From CAYOBW01 sp964402115 (GTDB taxonomy: Bacteria > Verrucomicrobiota > Kiritimatiellia > UBA8416 > CAYOBW01): DNA of 14,421 nt. The first letter of the stretch is position 1. The number at the start of each line of letters is the position of its first letter. The notes beneath the pieces were generated by a model. It did no database searches. It was not told the origin of the DNA and saw only the letters and a program-made list of their open reading frames with translations. Shown one piece after another: positions 1-7,346 of the stretch. The stretch is from the NCBI GenBank assembly GCA_964402115.1, contig CAYOBW010000181.1, positions 1-14,421 on the forward strand, given 5' to 3'. The translations under genes and the position numbers were made by a program.

Positions 1-287
1 TGTTCCGCGGCATCTTCGACGGCCGTTACAAGCTGGTCCGCTACTTCGGGATGGGCAACTACAACCTGCCGGCATCGGTCCAGAAGCTTCTGGCCGACAA
101 CGACGTCGCCCTCTACGACCTGCTGCTGGATCCCGAGGAAATGGACAACCTGGCCAACCCGGCCCATCCCAAGTACGACGAAAAATTGCTGTCGGCCATG
201 AACCAGAAACTCAATGCGCTGATCGCCGAGGAGATCGGGGAAGACAAAGCCATGTTCACCCCGCCGGCAAAAGTTCCGCAGAAGTGA
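1..287 (+). CDS. Sulfatase (type I arylsulfatase family), C-terminal fragment
   Basis: Only the last ~95 codons are in the window; the first complete codon is at base 3 and the gene enters from the left. The visible part has the usual C-terminal pattern of formylglycine-dependent sulfatases: FRGIFDGRYKLVRYF (the 'xGRYKyI' strand), then LYDLLLDPEEMDNLAN (the 'eLYDLxxDPxExxNLA' motif), then an amphipathic helix in which LLSAMNQKLNALIAEEIG matches the terminal helix. These enzymes hydrolyse sulfate esters, normally in the periplasm or outside the cell. The catalytic CxPxR region would lie upstream, so activity and substrate cannot be judged. The methionine at 51 is internal and not a start. The next gene begins 64 bases downstream on the same strand, with no clear terminator between them. 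Confidence 0.85.
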   Translation, partial: FRGIFDGRYKLVRYFGMGNYNLPASVQKLLADNDVALYDLLLDPEEMDNLANPAHPKYDEKLLSAMNQKLNALIAEEIGEDKAMFTPPAKVPQK

Positions 288-351
288 ATGGGAACTCGTT
301 GGTTCGGCCCGTGGGCAGGAGAAGCCGGCAAACCTTGAAGGATGCTTGGCA

Positions 352-1167
352 ATGAGCAGGAATGGATGGAAGGAACTCTTGGCGGGATGGCTGGCGGTGG
401 CCAGCGCGGTCGCCTCGGCGCAAGATGCGGCGCCGGATGCGGCCGCGGAACTGGCCAGGAAGCTGGCGAATCCGGTGGCGGCGCTGATCAGCGTGCCGCT
501 GCAGTTCAACTACGACGAGAACATGGGGCCGGAGGGCGACGGGTCGAAGTCGGTGTTGAACATTCAGCCGGTCATTCCGTTCTCGATCGGGGAGGAGTGG
601 AACCTGATCACGCGCACCATCGTTCCGCTGATTGACCAGCAGGACCTCCCGGTGCAGGGCGAGGATAAGTCGGGCCTGGGCGATGTGACCCAGAGCTTCT
701 TCTTCTCCCCCAAGGCCCCCGTCGGGGGGTGGATCCTCGCGGCCGGGCCGGTGGGCCTCTATCCGACGGCGACGGATGAAATGCTGGGCGGCGAGAAGTG
801 GGGGGTGGGGCCGACGGTGCTGGGGTTGCGGCAGACCGGGCCCTGGACCTTTGGCGTGCTGGCGAACCATATCTGGTCCGTGGCCGGTGACGACGAGCGG
901 GGCGACATCAACGTGAGCTTCGTCCAGCCGTTCCTGTCGTACATCACCAAGACGAAAACGACGCTGGGGGTGAACACCGAGTCCAGCTACGACTGGGAGA
1001 GCGAGGCGACGACGGTCCCGGTGAACCTGTCGGTTGCGCAACTCCTGAAAATCGGCCCGCAGATCCTGCAGGTCACGCTGGGCGCCCGGTACTGGGCCGA
1101 GTCGCCGGACAACGGGCCCGAGGATTGGGGTGCACGGCTCGGGGTGACGTTCCTGTTCCCGAAATGA
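352..1167 (+). CDS. Outer-membrane channel, MetA-pathway/neuromedin-U-like transporter family
   Basis: The protein has 271 residues if started at ATG 352. GAAGGA at 337-342 lies nine bases upstream of it; the TTG at 346 leaves too short a spacer. Residues 1-23 form a signal peptide with a likely cut ASA|QD. The mature part is rich in alternating beta strands and resembles the family annotated as 'transporter', 'neuromedin U' or Phenol_MetA_deg outer-membrane barrels: LISVPLQFNYDEN, LNIQPVIPFSIGEEWNLITRTIVPL, GLGDVTQSFFFSPK, the GP-rich GVGPTVLGLRQTG strand, and a terminal GVTFLFP strand. These proteins are predicted passive outer-membrane channels; substrates are mostly unproven. A small reading frame with a good ribosome site begins 13 bases after the stop, suggesting co-transcription. 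The family call is good; the transported compound is unknown. Confidence 0.8.
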   Translation: MSRNGWKELLAGWLAVASAVASAQDAAPDAAAELARKLANPVAALISVPLQFNYDENMGPEGDGSKSVLNIQPVIPFSIGEEWNLITRTIVPLIDQQDLPVQGEDKSGLGDVTQSFFFSPKAPVGGWILAAGPVGLYPTATDEMLGGEKWGVGPTVLGLRQTGPWTFGVLANHIWSVAGDDERGDINVSFVQPFLSYITKTKTTLGVNTESSYDWESEATTVPVNLSVAQLLKIGPQILQVTLGARYWAESPDNGPEDWGARLGVTFLFPK

Positions 1168-1180
1168 GGCAGGGGAATCC

Positions 1181-1285
1181 ATGACAAGAGCCATGCTCAT
1201 CGCGACCGCGGTACTTGAGGCGTGCACCGGCATCGTCCTGCAGGCCGCCTGGTGTATCGGTTGCATGAGGTCCTTCAGGAGTTAA
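1181..1285 (+). pseudogene. 34-codon ORF, likely truncated N-terminus of a small membrane-protein family
   Basis: ATG 1181 follows an AGGGGA-type ribosome site at 1171-1176 and reads MTRAMLIATAVLEACTGIVL before stopping at TAA 1283-1285. The start resembles a common family of ~100-120-residue small membrane proteins beginning with an 'iLI(A/T)AVLEaxTGLxLL' helix, but here the second half (AAWCIGCMRSFRS) leaves that pattern and the frame closes early. It could be a decayed, 3'-truncated gene or a real small Cys-containing membrane peptide. Its stop lies three bases before the TTG start of the next gene, and its last codons contain that gene's AGGAG, so its translation may be coupled to it. The family resemblance is from memory and unverified. 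Confidence 0.45.
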
Positions 1286-1288
1286 CGC

Positions 1289-2455
1289 TTGGTTGGAACC
1301 ATGACAGTCCCGGAATTCAACTTGTTCGGTGGTCCCCTGCAGAGGCTGGGCCGTCGGCTCGGGCTGGTCCGTGGCCAGAACACCTTCTGGCTGGGGGTTG
1401 CCCTCGGGACGTTGGCGTGGAGTGGCCTGGTGATGCTGGCGCTCCTGAAGGGGGTTGGAGGCAAGGTCTTTGCTCTGGACGCGATCGGCGTTCATGTCCG
1501 CTTCCTTGTGGCGATCCCGCTGTTCTTCCTGTGTGAGACATGGGTGGGGCCCCGGATGACTGAATTCGTGCGCGACATCGTGAGCAGCGGCGTTGTGCCG
1601 GAATCCGGGCGGCCCGCCCTGACCGAGGTCATCCGGCGTGTCGACCGGCTGAAGGATCCCTGGTTCGTGGAGGCTCTCCTCCTGCTCGCGGTGATTAGCT
1701 TTGTCTTCATCGAGCCCCTTTGCAACCTGCCGGGCAAGACCGGAAACTGGGAACTGCTTCTGACGGAGTCAGGGGGGTCGGGCGGACCTGTTCTCCGATG
1801 GTATTTCTGGTTCTGCCTGCCGCTCTTCAGGTTCCTGCTGCTGCGCTGGGTATGGCATCTGGCGCTTTGGTGCTATGCTCTCTGGCGCGTGCAGGGGCTC
1901 GACCTGCATCTTGTCCCAACCCATCCTGACCACGCTGCCGGACTGGGGTACCTGGAGGTCGTGCAGGAACACTTTTCCGCGCTGGTTGTGGCCTTCTCCG
2001 CGGTATTGTCAGCCTCTTACGCGGAAGGCCTTGCCTCGGGAGCCATGGCCTTTGAGGCCCTGTACCGTCAGATCCCCCTGGCGCTGCTCCTGATGGCTGT
2101 GCTCTTTATCGGTCCGCTTCTCATCTTCTCGCTCAAGTTGTGGGACCGCCGGATCACGGGATGGCGTGAGTACATGGGCATGGCATCCCGCTATGTGAAT
2201 GCGTTCGACAGGAAGTGGATCCAGGGCGAGAACCCCTCCGGAGAACCCCTGCTGGGAACACCGGACATGCAGTCGCTGGCGGATCTGAACAACAGTGTCA
2301 TGGTCGTGCGGGAGCTGAGTTACATGCCCGCGAGCCGCAGGCTTGTGCTGGGGCTGGCGGTGTCCGCCATCCTGCCGATGTGCCCGCTGATCTTTTTCAA
2401 GTTTCCGGTCAGTGACGTAGCTGCCCGGTTGTTCCAGATGCTGACGGGATTATAG
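1289..2455 (+). CDS. Polytopic inner-membrane protein with PTHPDHAAGLGYL motif, function unknown
   Basis: The protein has 388 residues from TTG 1289, which has AGGAG at 1277-1281 seven bases upstream. ATG 1301 is in frame but has a much poorer site, so TTG is preferred. About six to seven hydrophobic segments are visible near residues 33-53, 68-84, 126-144, 170-190, 228-246, 262-282 and 352-372. The sequence matches a widespread uncharacterised bacterial membrane family recognised by a conserved loop, PTHPDHAAGLGYL (residues 210-222), and by the late motif LLGTPDMQSLADLNNS before the last helix. The conserved His and Asp residues of the loop could bind metal, but this is inference. It sits in the run of envelope genes, between the outer-membrane channel and the glycine-zipper gene. 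No enzymatic function is known to me. Confidence 0.8.
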   Translation: MVGTMTVPEFNLFGGPLQRLGRRLGLVRGQNTFWLGVALGTLAWSGLVMLALLKGVGGKVFALDAIGVHVRFLVAIPLFFLCETWVGPRMTEFVRDIVSSGVVPESGRPALTEVIRRVDRLKDPWFVEALLLLAVISFVFIEPLCNLPGKTGNWELLLTESGGSGGPVLRWYFWFCLPLFRFLLLRWVWHLALWCYALWRVQGLDLHLVPTHPDHAAGLGYLEVVQEHFSALVVAFSAVLSASYAEGLASGAMAFEALYRQIPLALLLMAVLFIGPLLIFSLKLWDRRITGWREYMGMASRYVNAFDRKWIQGENPSGEPLLGTPDMQSLADLNNSVMVVRELSYMPASRRLVLGLAVSAILPMCPLIFFKFPVSDVAARLFQMLTGL

Positions 2456-2518
2456 AAACAGCATGGAATCATGAAGGATATGACAACAACGTGGCCGTGG
2501 CGTTGGAGCGTTGGCAGA

Positions 2519-2539
2519 GAGACGAGAGACGAGGGACGA
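2519..2539 (+). repeat. Three tandem heptamers GAGACGA in the leader of the glycine-zipper gene
   Basis: Two exact copies of GAGACGA (2519-2525, 2526-2532) are followed by a one-mismatch copy GGGACGA (2533-2539). They lie in the 135-bp gap between the polytopic membrane gene and the glycine-zipper gene, about 50 bases before the latter's ATG. Confidence 0.7.
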
Positions 2540-2590
2540 TAGCGACGTCGTCCGTGTGAGAACAGGACAGGAACTCAAGGAGGCACAGTG

Positions 2591-3133
2591 ATGAAGGAGC
2601 AGGTACAGGAGATGATCAAGCGTGGGGTGGTGGCATCTATTGTGGCGGCCGTGATGGTCACAGCGGCCGTCGTGCGGGCGGCCCCGCCCACGCTCAGCGC
2701 GAATCCGGGCAAGCACGTGATCTTCCCGGCCAAGGGGCAGACCGCCGAGCAGCAGAAGGCGGATGAGCTGGCGGCCTACGAATGGGCCACCAAGCAGACC
2801 GGTTGGGATCCGTACGACGCGGCCGGGAAGACGGCCGCGAAGAGTGAGAGCGCGGAGCAAGCGGGCGATGCGGCCAAGGGTGGCGCCGTGAAGGGCGCTG
2901 CGGGGGGCGCCATCCTGGGCGTGGTTGTCGGCGCCATAGCCGGCGACGTCGGAAAGGGCGCGGCCATCGGCGCGGCAGCCGGAGGCCTGACAGGCGGCGT
3001 GCGTTCGCGCCGGACGCAGAAGAATGCGGAAAGCGCTGGCAAATCCGCTACATCAGCATACAGTGAGCAGTTTGCGCTTTGGGACAGGAACTTCGTGGCC
3101 GCCATGGAAGGCAAAGGATACACGGTGAGGTGA
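2591..3133 (+). CDS. Glycine-zipper domain periplasmic/outer-membrane protein
   Basis: The protein has 180 residues from ATG 2591, which is seven bases after a strong AAGGAGG at 2577-2583; the adjacent GTG 2588 would leave only four. An N-terminal hydrophobic stretch (residues ~12-28, ending VRAA) is a signal peptide. Residues 45-74 contain FPAKGQTAEQQ and WATKQTGWDP, a conserved pair in this family of small secreted proteins. Residues ~92-137 form a Gly/Ala-rich block with GxxxG spacing (GAIAGDVGKGAAIGAAAGG), the glycine zipper, which is expected to insert in or span a membrane as packed helices. A charged C-terminal tail follows. Such proteins are stress-associated or structural envelope components; the exact role is unknown. 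The DUF2092 gene starts three bases after its stop, so the two are surely co-translated. Confidence 0.82.
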   Translation: MKEQVQEMIKRGVVASIVAAVMVTAAVVRAAPPTLSANPGKHVIFPAKGQTAEQQKADELAAYEWATKQTGWDPYDAAGKTAAKSESAEQAGDAAKGGAVKGAAGGAILGVVVGAIAGDVGKGAAIGAAAGGLTGGVRSRRTQKNAESAGKSATSAYSEQFALWDRNFVAAMEGKGYTVR

Positions 3134-3135
3134 GT

Positions 3136-3957
3136 ATGAGAGCTCATGTGTGGGGGAGCGTTTTGGCGCCGATCGTTGTGGCCGGGGTTGCCGCGGCGAC
3201 CGGCGTCTGGGCACAGGAGGCGCGACCGGTCATCGAGCCCGAAGCCGAAACCGTGCTGCGCCAGCTGGGCGAACGGAACCGGCAACTGAAGACCGCCGTC
3301 TTCCGGGTCGCCGATACCATCGACGAGGTTCAGGAGGATGGCCAGAGTCTCCAGTTCTCGCACGTGCGGGAATTGACCGTCTTCCGCCCGAACAAGCTCA
3401 GGGTCGTTACGACTGGCGATGTGACGAGCCGGACGTTCTGGAAGGACGGGAAGACAATGACGCTGCTGGACCGGGGCAAGAACGTCTACGTCCAGGTTCC
3501 TGATCCGGGCACGATCGAGCAGGCGATCGACTTGCTGCAGGAGAAGTACAACTTGAGCATGCCGGCGGCTGACGTGCTCTCCGAGGACATGTACCGGACG
3601 ATGACCGCCGGGTGTGAGTCCGTCCGTTACGTGGGAACCGGCTACGTGGGCGAGGAGAAGTGCCATCACCTGGCGGCGGTCCGGGGCGACATCGACTGGC
3701 AGCTGTGGGTCAGCCTTGGCGACGCGCCGTCGCTGCGGAAGCTGCTGATCATCTACAAGCGACTGCGAGGGGAACCGCGATACACGCTGCAACTCCTGGC
3801 TCAAGGGGATGCCAACCAGATCTCGGATGCGACGTTTGTCCCCGAGATTCCCGACGGCACGGAACGAATCCAAATACGGCCCGCCGCGCAGGATACGGCG
3901 CGGCCATCCGGGGAGGAGCGGCAGCCCGCGGGTCAGGCAAGGGGGGATGCGAAATGA
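3136..3957 (+). CDS. DUF2092 family periplasmic protein
   Basis: The protein has 273 residues from ATG 3136, just after the preceding stop, with GAGG at 3127-3130. An upstream in-frame extension would overlap the previous gene and lacks a signal peptide; this start gives one, with a likely cut at VWA|QE (residue 26). The body matches DUF2092: a strand pattern VFRPNKLRVVTTGDV / FWKDGKTMTLLDRGKNVYVQV, then the family's AADVLSEDMYRTMTAGCESVRYVGTGYVGEEKCHHLA and DWQLWVSLG. DUF2092 is thought to share the LolA/LolB-like half-barrel fold, so binding a lipid or lipoprotein moiety is possible but not shown here. Two Cys in the core (160, 176) could pair. The C-terminus (from about residue 250) is low-complexity. 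Its TGA overlaps the ATG of the next gene (ATGA), indicating translational coupling. Confidence 0.85.
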   Translation: MRAHVWGSVLAPIVVAGVAAATGVWAQEARPVIEPEAETVLRQLGERNRQLKTAVFRVADTIDEVQEDGQSLQFSHVRELTVFRPNKLRVVTTGDVTSRTFWKDGKTMTLLDRGKNVYVQVPDPGTIEQAIDLLQEKYNLSMPAADVLSEDMYRTMTAGCESVRYVGTGYVGEEKCHHLAAVRGDIDWQLWVSLGDAPSLRKLLIIYKRLRGEPRYTLQLLAQGDANQISDATFVPEIPDGTERIQIRPAAQDTARPSGEERQPAGQARGDAK

Positions 3958-4763
3958 GACACACCTGGATCGCAAGAGTTCTGCTCGCGGTGTCCGGCAC
4001 GTTAGTCGTCGTACTTGCACCCGGCGTGTCGGCGGCCACCCGTACCGTTCGCGTGTCTTCGGGGAGCTACGGGTCGGTCCGACAGGCCAGCCACCACACG
4101 TCGGGGCATTCCGTTGAACGCTCTGGGTCCGCCAGTGCCGGTGGCGGCCAGGCGAGCTGGAACCGTGAAGCGGAGGGGCCGCGCGGCAGGGAAGTGGAAC
4201 GGTCGGGGAGCGCCTCCCGCGAGGACGGCCATGCCAGTGTGAACCGTGAAGTGGAGGGGCCGCGTGGCAGGGAAGTGGAAGGCTCGGGGAGCGCCTCCCG
4301 CGAGGATGGCCATGCCAGTGTGAACCGTGAAGTGGAGGGGCCGCGCGGCAGGGAAGTGGAAAGGTCGGCGAGCGCCTCCCGCGACGACGGCCACGTCAGC
4401 GTCAGCCGTGAGGTCGAGGTCGATCGGGCCGTGGCGGTCACGGGGGTCCACCGTCCGCATGGCGTCGTGCGCGTGGGAACGAAGGTCACGGTGCTTCCCG
4501 CGGGGCATTCCACCGTCACGGTGGCAGGCACCTCCTACTATCACTATGGCGGGACCTACTACCGGGTCGTGGAAGTCAATGGCGTGCGGACCTACGTCGT
4601 CATCCCGCCGCCGCCCGGCGTAGTCGTCTACACGCTGCCGGGCGCGGCGACGATCCGCGTGGTGGGCGACACGGCCTACTACCATGTCGACGGCGTTGAC
4701 TACCAGCGGGTGCTCGCGGACGGCCAGGTCGTCTACGCGGTGGTGGTTTTGCCCAAGGAGTGA
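3954..4763 (+). CDS. DUF6515-like secreted protein with four 27-residue tandem repeats
   Basis: The protein has 269 residues; ATG 3954 overlaps the DUF2092 stop and follows a purine-rich AAGGGGGGA. A signal peptide ends near residue 27 (GVSA|AT). Residues 55-162 are four 27-residue repeats of the form ExSxSASxxDGHxSVxREVEGPRGREV, highly charged and probably disordered; the last copy is diverged. Residues ~163-269 resemble DUF6515: a duplicated unit in which 'TVTVAGTSYYHYGGTYYRVV' is echoed by 'TIRVVGDTAYYHVDGVDYQRV', separated by a Pro-rich IPPPPG turn. The family is secreted, beta-rich and Tyr-rich, and of unknown function. A link to the cell wall or outer membrane is inference from the charged stalk and the neighbours. 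The repeat number may vary between strains. Confidence 0.75.
   Translation: MRHTWIARVLLAVSGTLVVVLAPGVSAATRTVRVSSGSYGSVRQASHHTSGHSVERSGSASAGGGQASWNREAEGPRGREVERSGSASREDGHASVNREVEGPRGREVEGSGSASREDGHASVNREVEGPRGREVERSASASRDDGHVSVSREVEVDRAVAVTGVHRPHGVVRVGTKVTVLPAGHSTVTVAGTSYYHYGGTYYRVVEVNGVRTYVVIPPPPGVVVYTLPGAATIRVVGDTAYYHVDGVDYQRVLADGQVVYAVVVLPKE
4116..4439 (+). repeat. Four in-frame 81-bp tandem repeats within the DUF6515-like gene
   Basis: The units are 4116-4196, 4197-4277, 4278-4358 and 4359-4439. Units 2 and 3 differ at 4 of 81 bases; units 1 and 4 are more diverged, with unit 4 losing the GPRGRE end. The period is a multiple of three, so copy changes keep the frame. Confidence 0.92.
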
Positions 4764-4869
4764 ACGCGAGGAGCACAAGCCGGGGCCCGGAAACGCCGAC
4801 GGGTTGCGGTTGCGATAAGCAGAACGGCGCGAACGCGATGGAAATGCAGGAAAAGGAGCACGTTCCAGT

Positions 4870-5292
4870 ATGAAAACAAGTGCATTCGGGATGGTGAGGA
4901 CGGTGGCGGCGGCCATGGTCTGCGCGACGCTGTTCTGCGGCTGTGAGGGCGAAGACACCGATTCGGACATCACGGCCACGCGGTTCAATGTCGACCGGGA
5001 ACTGGTATCCTACTCAGGTGTGGACAACTTCAATTGGGATACCACGCTGAGTCAGGCGTTGGCAACCGTGCGCATCAGGGATTTCCAGCACGGCGATGCG
5101 ACGCTGCGCGTATTCGATGCCGACGGGAGGTTGTTGCTCGACAAGTACCTCTTCACGCCCAACAACACCATCTACGTGGGCGACAACGAGTACGTGGTTT
5201 CGGAGCGAACCAGGCAGGGGACGCCGGGGCCGTGGCTCGTTGAACTCGGCTACGACGATTTCACGGGGGATATCACGATCACGATGGAGTAA
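4870..5292 (+). CDS. Small putative lipoprotein, family not recognised
   Basis: The protein has 140 residues from ATG 4870, preceded by AAAAGGAG at 4851-4858. The N-terminus is a signal sequence ending LFCGCEGED; Cys25 (or Cys23) is the likely lipidated residue, although the lipobox is not canonical. The mature part is short, acidic and beta-rich (ATVRIRDFQHGDATLRVFDADGR, PWLVELGYDDFTGDITITME), suggesting a single compact beta-sandwich. I do not recognise a family. The gene stands slightly apart: 106 bases follow the DUF6515-like gene and 179 bases precede the next, so it may have its own transcript. Codon use is like that of its neighbours. Confidence 0.72.
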   Translation: MKTSAFGMVRTVAAAMVCATLFCGCEGEDTDSDITATRFNVDRELVSYSGVDNFNWDTTLSQALATVRIRDFQHGDATLRVFDADGRLLLDKYLFTPNNTIYVGDNEYVVSERTRQGTPGPWLVELGYDDFTGDITITME

Positions 5293-5471
5293 CAGGCAGG
5301 CGTGCGAGCGCGGAAGGACCCTGCGCGCGGGTTCGCGTCATGGGCCGGAGCAAGCCGAGTTGAAAGGGGGTGCCGTAGGCGCGAGATGTATTGCACTGGA
5401 GATTTCCTGGGCTATGGCCAGGATCAGCGACCCGGATGAGTTGTTCATTCAAACGAAAGGATAGTCGAAAC

Positions 5472-6227
5472 ATGAAGACGGCAAGATTGGGAATGGTGGC
5501 GGGGGCCCTGACGATGGCGGTTTGTGTCGGAGCGCTCGCGGCGGAGAAGGAAGGCTGGAAGTTCAGCGTGACGCCCTACGTGTGGCTGGCAGGGATGGAG
5601 GGCGACATAACCGTGCACGGGCAGAAAGCGGAATTCGAGAAGTCCTTCAGCGACATACTGGACTTCGTGGACCTGGGTGCATCCGTCCGGTTCGGAGCGG
5701 AGTACGACCGGTTCATCGTCGGCGCGTTGGTGGACTATTTCTCCCTGACGACGGATGCCCTGGACACGGAAGACCGGCCGGAGGGCGGATCGTTCGACGC
5801 CAAGACGCTGCTGCTTGAAGGCGCGGTCGGATACCGCGTGGACGGGTGGGCGGAAGGCCAGAGCTTCGGCCTCATGGTCGGTGTGCGAAGCCTGCAGATG
5901 GATACCGACCTCGAGGTTTACGGCCACGGCACGAAGAGCACGGATACCGATGTGACGGACGCCATGCTCTTCGTGCGGCCCCGTATGCCGGTGTTCCCAT
6001 CCAAGATCGATGGCCTTGTGTTCAGTCCCATGCTGGGGATTGGCGGGGGCGATTCGGACCTGGCCTTCGAGCTGTATCCGCAGTTCGAGTACCAGATCAC
6101 GGAGTCGATGGTCGCGAGTCTTGGCTATCGCACGGTCGGCTGGAAGTTCAAGGGCGATAACAACGAGGATAACGAGCTGAACGTGCGCCTGGCCGGTCTG
6201 ATCGCCGGTCTCGGCATGACGTTCTGA
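5472..6227 (+). CDS. Outer-membrane beta-barrel protein, uncharacterised family
   Basis: The protein has 251 residues from ATG 5472, with AAAGGA at 5456-5461; the longer upstream frame lacks a signal peptide at its start. The signal peptide is cut near GALA|A or ALAA|E (residue 24). The mature protein begins with WKFSVTPYVWLAGMEGDITVHGQ and continues with FSDILDFVDLGASVRFGAEYDRF, a pattern I know from a widespread uncharacterised family of 8-10-strand outer-membrane barrels. Alternating strands follow, and the chain ends in ...LIAGLGMTF, with the terminal Phe typical of barrels folded by the BAM machinery. The role is unknown: pore or structural. A strong GC-rich hairpin lies 20-50 bases after the stop. 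Confidence 0.8.
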   Translation: MKTARLGMVAGALTMAVCVGALAAEKEGWKFSVTPYVWLAGMEGDITVHGQKAEFEKSFSDILDFVDLGASVRFGAEYDRFIVGALVDYFSLTTDALDTEDRPEGGSFDAKTLLLEGAVGYRVDGWAEGQSFGLMVGVRSLQMDTDLEVYGHGTKSTDTDVTDAMLFVRPRMPVFPSKIDGLVFSPMLGIGGGDSDLAFELYPQFEYQITESMVASLGYRTVGWKFKGDNNEDNELNVRLAGLIAGLGMTF

Positions 6228-6245
6228 CGTCCGGGCAAAAGCGGG

Positions 6246-6277
6246 GGCGGGCGGCCGCGCATAGGCGGTCGCCTGCC
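6246..6277 (+). terminator. GC-rich 13-bp stem-loop after the beta-barrel gene (terminator-like, no T-run)
   Basis: GGCGGGCGGCCGC (6246-6258) can pair along its full length with GCGGTCGCCTGCC (6265-6277) around the loop GCATAG, with two G-T wobbles and no mismatch. Only two T residues follow, so it is not a classic intrinsic terminator. It may instead attenuate transcription or protect the upstream mRNA end. Confidence 0.45.
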
Positions 6278-6325
6278 TTGCGCCTGGGGCCGGGAAGACG
6301 GTGTGATCAGGCGGAAAGGAGCATT

Positions 6326-6763
6326 ATGAGCGCATTGAGAAAAGTGGCGATGCTTGGCGTGCTGGTGAGCTTGGCGACGTGCAGCGGCCTGCTTGCCGGC
6401 ACGACCTGGCTCTGCACCCTCGCAACCGGCGTTGCGGCGGATGAAGACGGCACGGTCGGGCCTCCCGATCTGGGCGGACTGGAGCGCCCCACGTTCTTTC
6501 GCGTGGACCCCGCCAAGAAAGAGGTAACGTTGCTCGCGCCCGAGTCGAGGCGCGGCGAAGTCACGAGGATCGAAACGATTCGCGAGGAGCATGGGCTGCA
6601 CATCTTCTCGGGTATCGAGGGTGGCCGCGTGTGGGTGGTGACGATCAATGCCAAGGGGGCTGTGACGCTCTCCATTACGCACGACGGGGTGGTCTGGTCG
6701 GGCTTCGGCCATGCGCTGGAGGAAGGCGGGGACCGCGCCGGCGAGGCGAAACGGAAGCCATGA
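6326..6763 (+). CDS. Small secreted protein of unknown family
   Basis: The protein has 145 residues from ATG 6326, preceded by AAAGGAG at 6315-6321; the earlier in-frame ATG at 6278 has no such site and would hide the signal peptide. The signal peptide ends around LLAG|TT (residue 25). The mature chain is ~120 residues with an apparent beta-rich core: PTFFRVDPAKKEVTLLAP, GEVTRIETIREEHGLHIFSGIEGGRVWVVTINAKGAVTLSI, GVVWSGFGHAL, then a charged tail. I do not recognise a family; the pattern would fit a small secreted binding domain. Its TGA overlaps the ATG of the next lipoprotein gene (ATGA at 6760-6763), so the two are probably made together and may act together. Confidence 0.72.
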   Translation: MSALRKVAMLGVLVSLATCSGLLAGTTWLCTLATGVAADEDGTVGPPDLGGLERPTFFRVDPAKKEVTLLAPESRRGEVTRIETIREEHGLHIFSGIEGGRVWVVTINAKGAVTLSITHDGVVWSGFGHALEEGGDRAGEAKRKP

Positions 6764-7302
6764 GCAAACCCCGGATCATCAAGGTCGGCGCAACACCGCG
6801 GTGGACGGGAGGAACCCTGGCGGGCATCGCAAACGCCGTGCGGGTGCTGCGCCTTTGTGCCGTGGGCGTCCTGTGTCTTGGGGCGTGGGGCTGCCAGTCG
6901 TTGAATACACCGGTGTCCGCCAGCTTCGCCTCTGTCAAGATCGGCGGCATACCTCTGGAGGCGATCCGGAAGGAAACCGCCCGGGTTTTCGCGGGGGAGG
7001 GGTATCAGGTCGCCCAGGCGGCAGACGCGTTCGTGTTCGAGCGGGAGGGCACGCGGCGCGACCAGCTCGCGTACGGCGGCGGGATCGACGAGGCGGCGGT
7101 GCGCATCCGCGTCAAGGCGCAGATCGTCACCCTGGGCGGCGAACTGTACCGGCTGCAGTGCACCGCCTATGCGGTCCGGGGGGCCGGGTCGGTGATGGAG
7201 GACGAGATCCAGCTGCCGCCGTGGCGCAGAGGGTCTTTCCAGGACCTGTTGGACCAGGTGAGTCGTAACCTGAAAGGGGTCACGATCATCCGACCGACGT
7301 GA
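6760..7302 (+). CDS. Putative lipoprotein, family not recognised
   Basis: The protein has 180 residues from ATG 6760, which overlaps the preceding stop. The N-terminus is unusually long for a lipoprotein signal (about 30 mostly charged or neutral residues before the hydrophobic LCAVGVLCLGAWGC), so a later GTG start at 6838 cannot be excluded. Cys45 is the likely acylated residue, with a bulky Trp at -2. The mature part looks like a compact alpha/beta domain: SFASVKIGGIPLEAIRKETARVFAGEGYQVAQ, then DAFVFEREGTRRDQLAYGG, AAVRIRVKAQIV, YRLQCTAYAVRG, and SFQDLLDQVSRNLKGV. No family is named with confidence. The DUF3313 lipoprotein starts 44 bases downstream with its own ribosome site. Confidence 0.72.
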   Translation: MSKPRIIKVGATPRWTGGTLAGIANAVRVLRLCAVGVLCLGAWGCQSLNTPVSASFASVKIGGIPLEAIRKETARVFAGEGYQVAQAADAFVFEREGTRRDQLAYGGGIDEAAVRIRVKAQIVTLGGELYRLQCTAYAVRGAGSVMEDEIQLPPWRRGSFQDLLDQVSRNLKGVTIIRPT

Positions 7303-7346
7303 GGATAAACCGCGCAGTTGGAACCGGACAAGGAGAAGGGGCACGT

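Noticed and set aside
256..1266. 336-codon minus-strand frame over the outer-membrane channel gene
   Set aside because: Low-complexity Arg/Pro/His composition, no motif, and fully antisense to a recognised barrel protein.
5391..5418. Possible promoter TTGCAC, 16 bp, TATGGC before the beta-barrel gene
   Set aside because: The -10 hexamer matches only half of the consensus, and the sigma-factor preferences of this organism are unknown; too weak to annotate.
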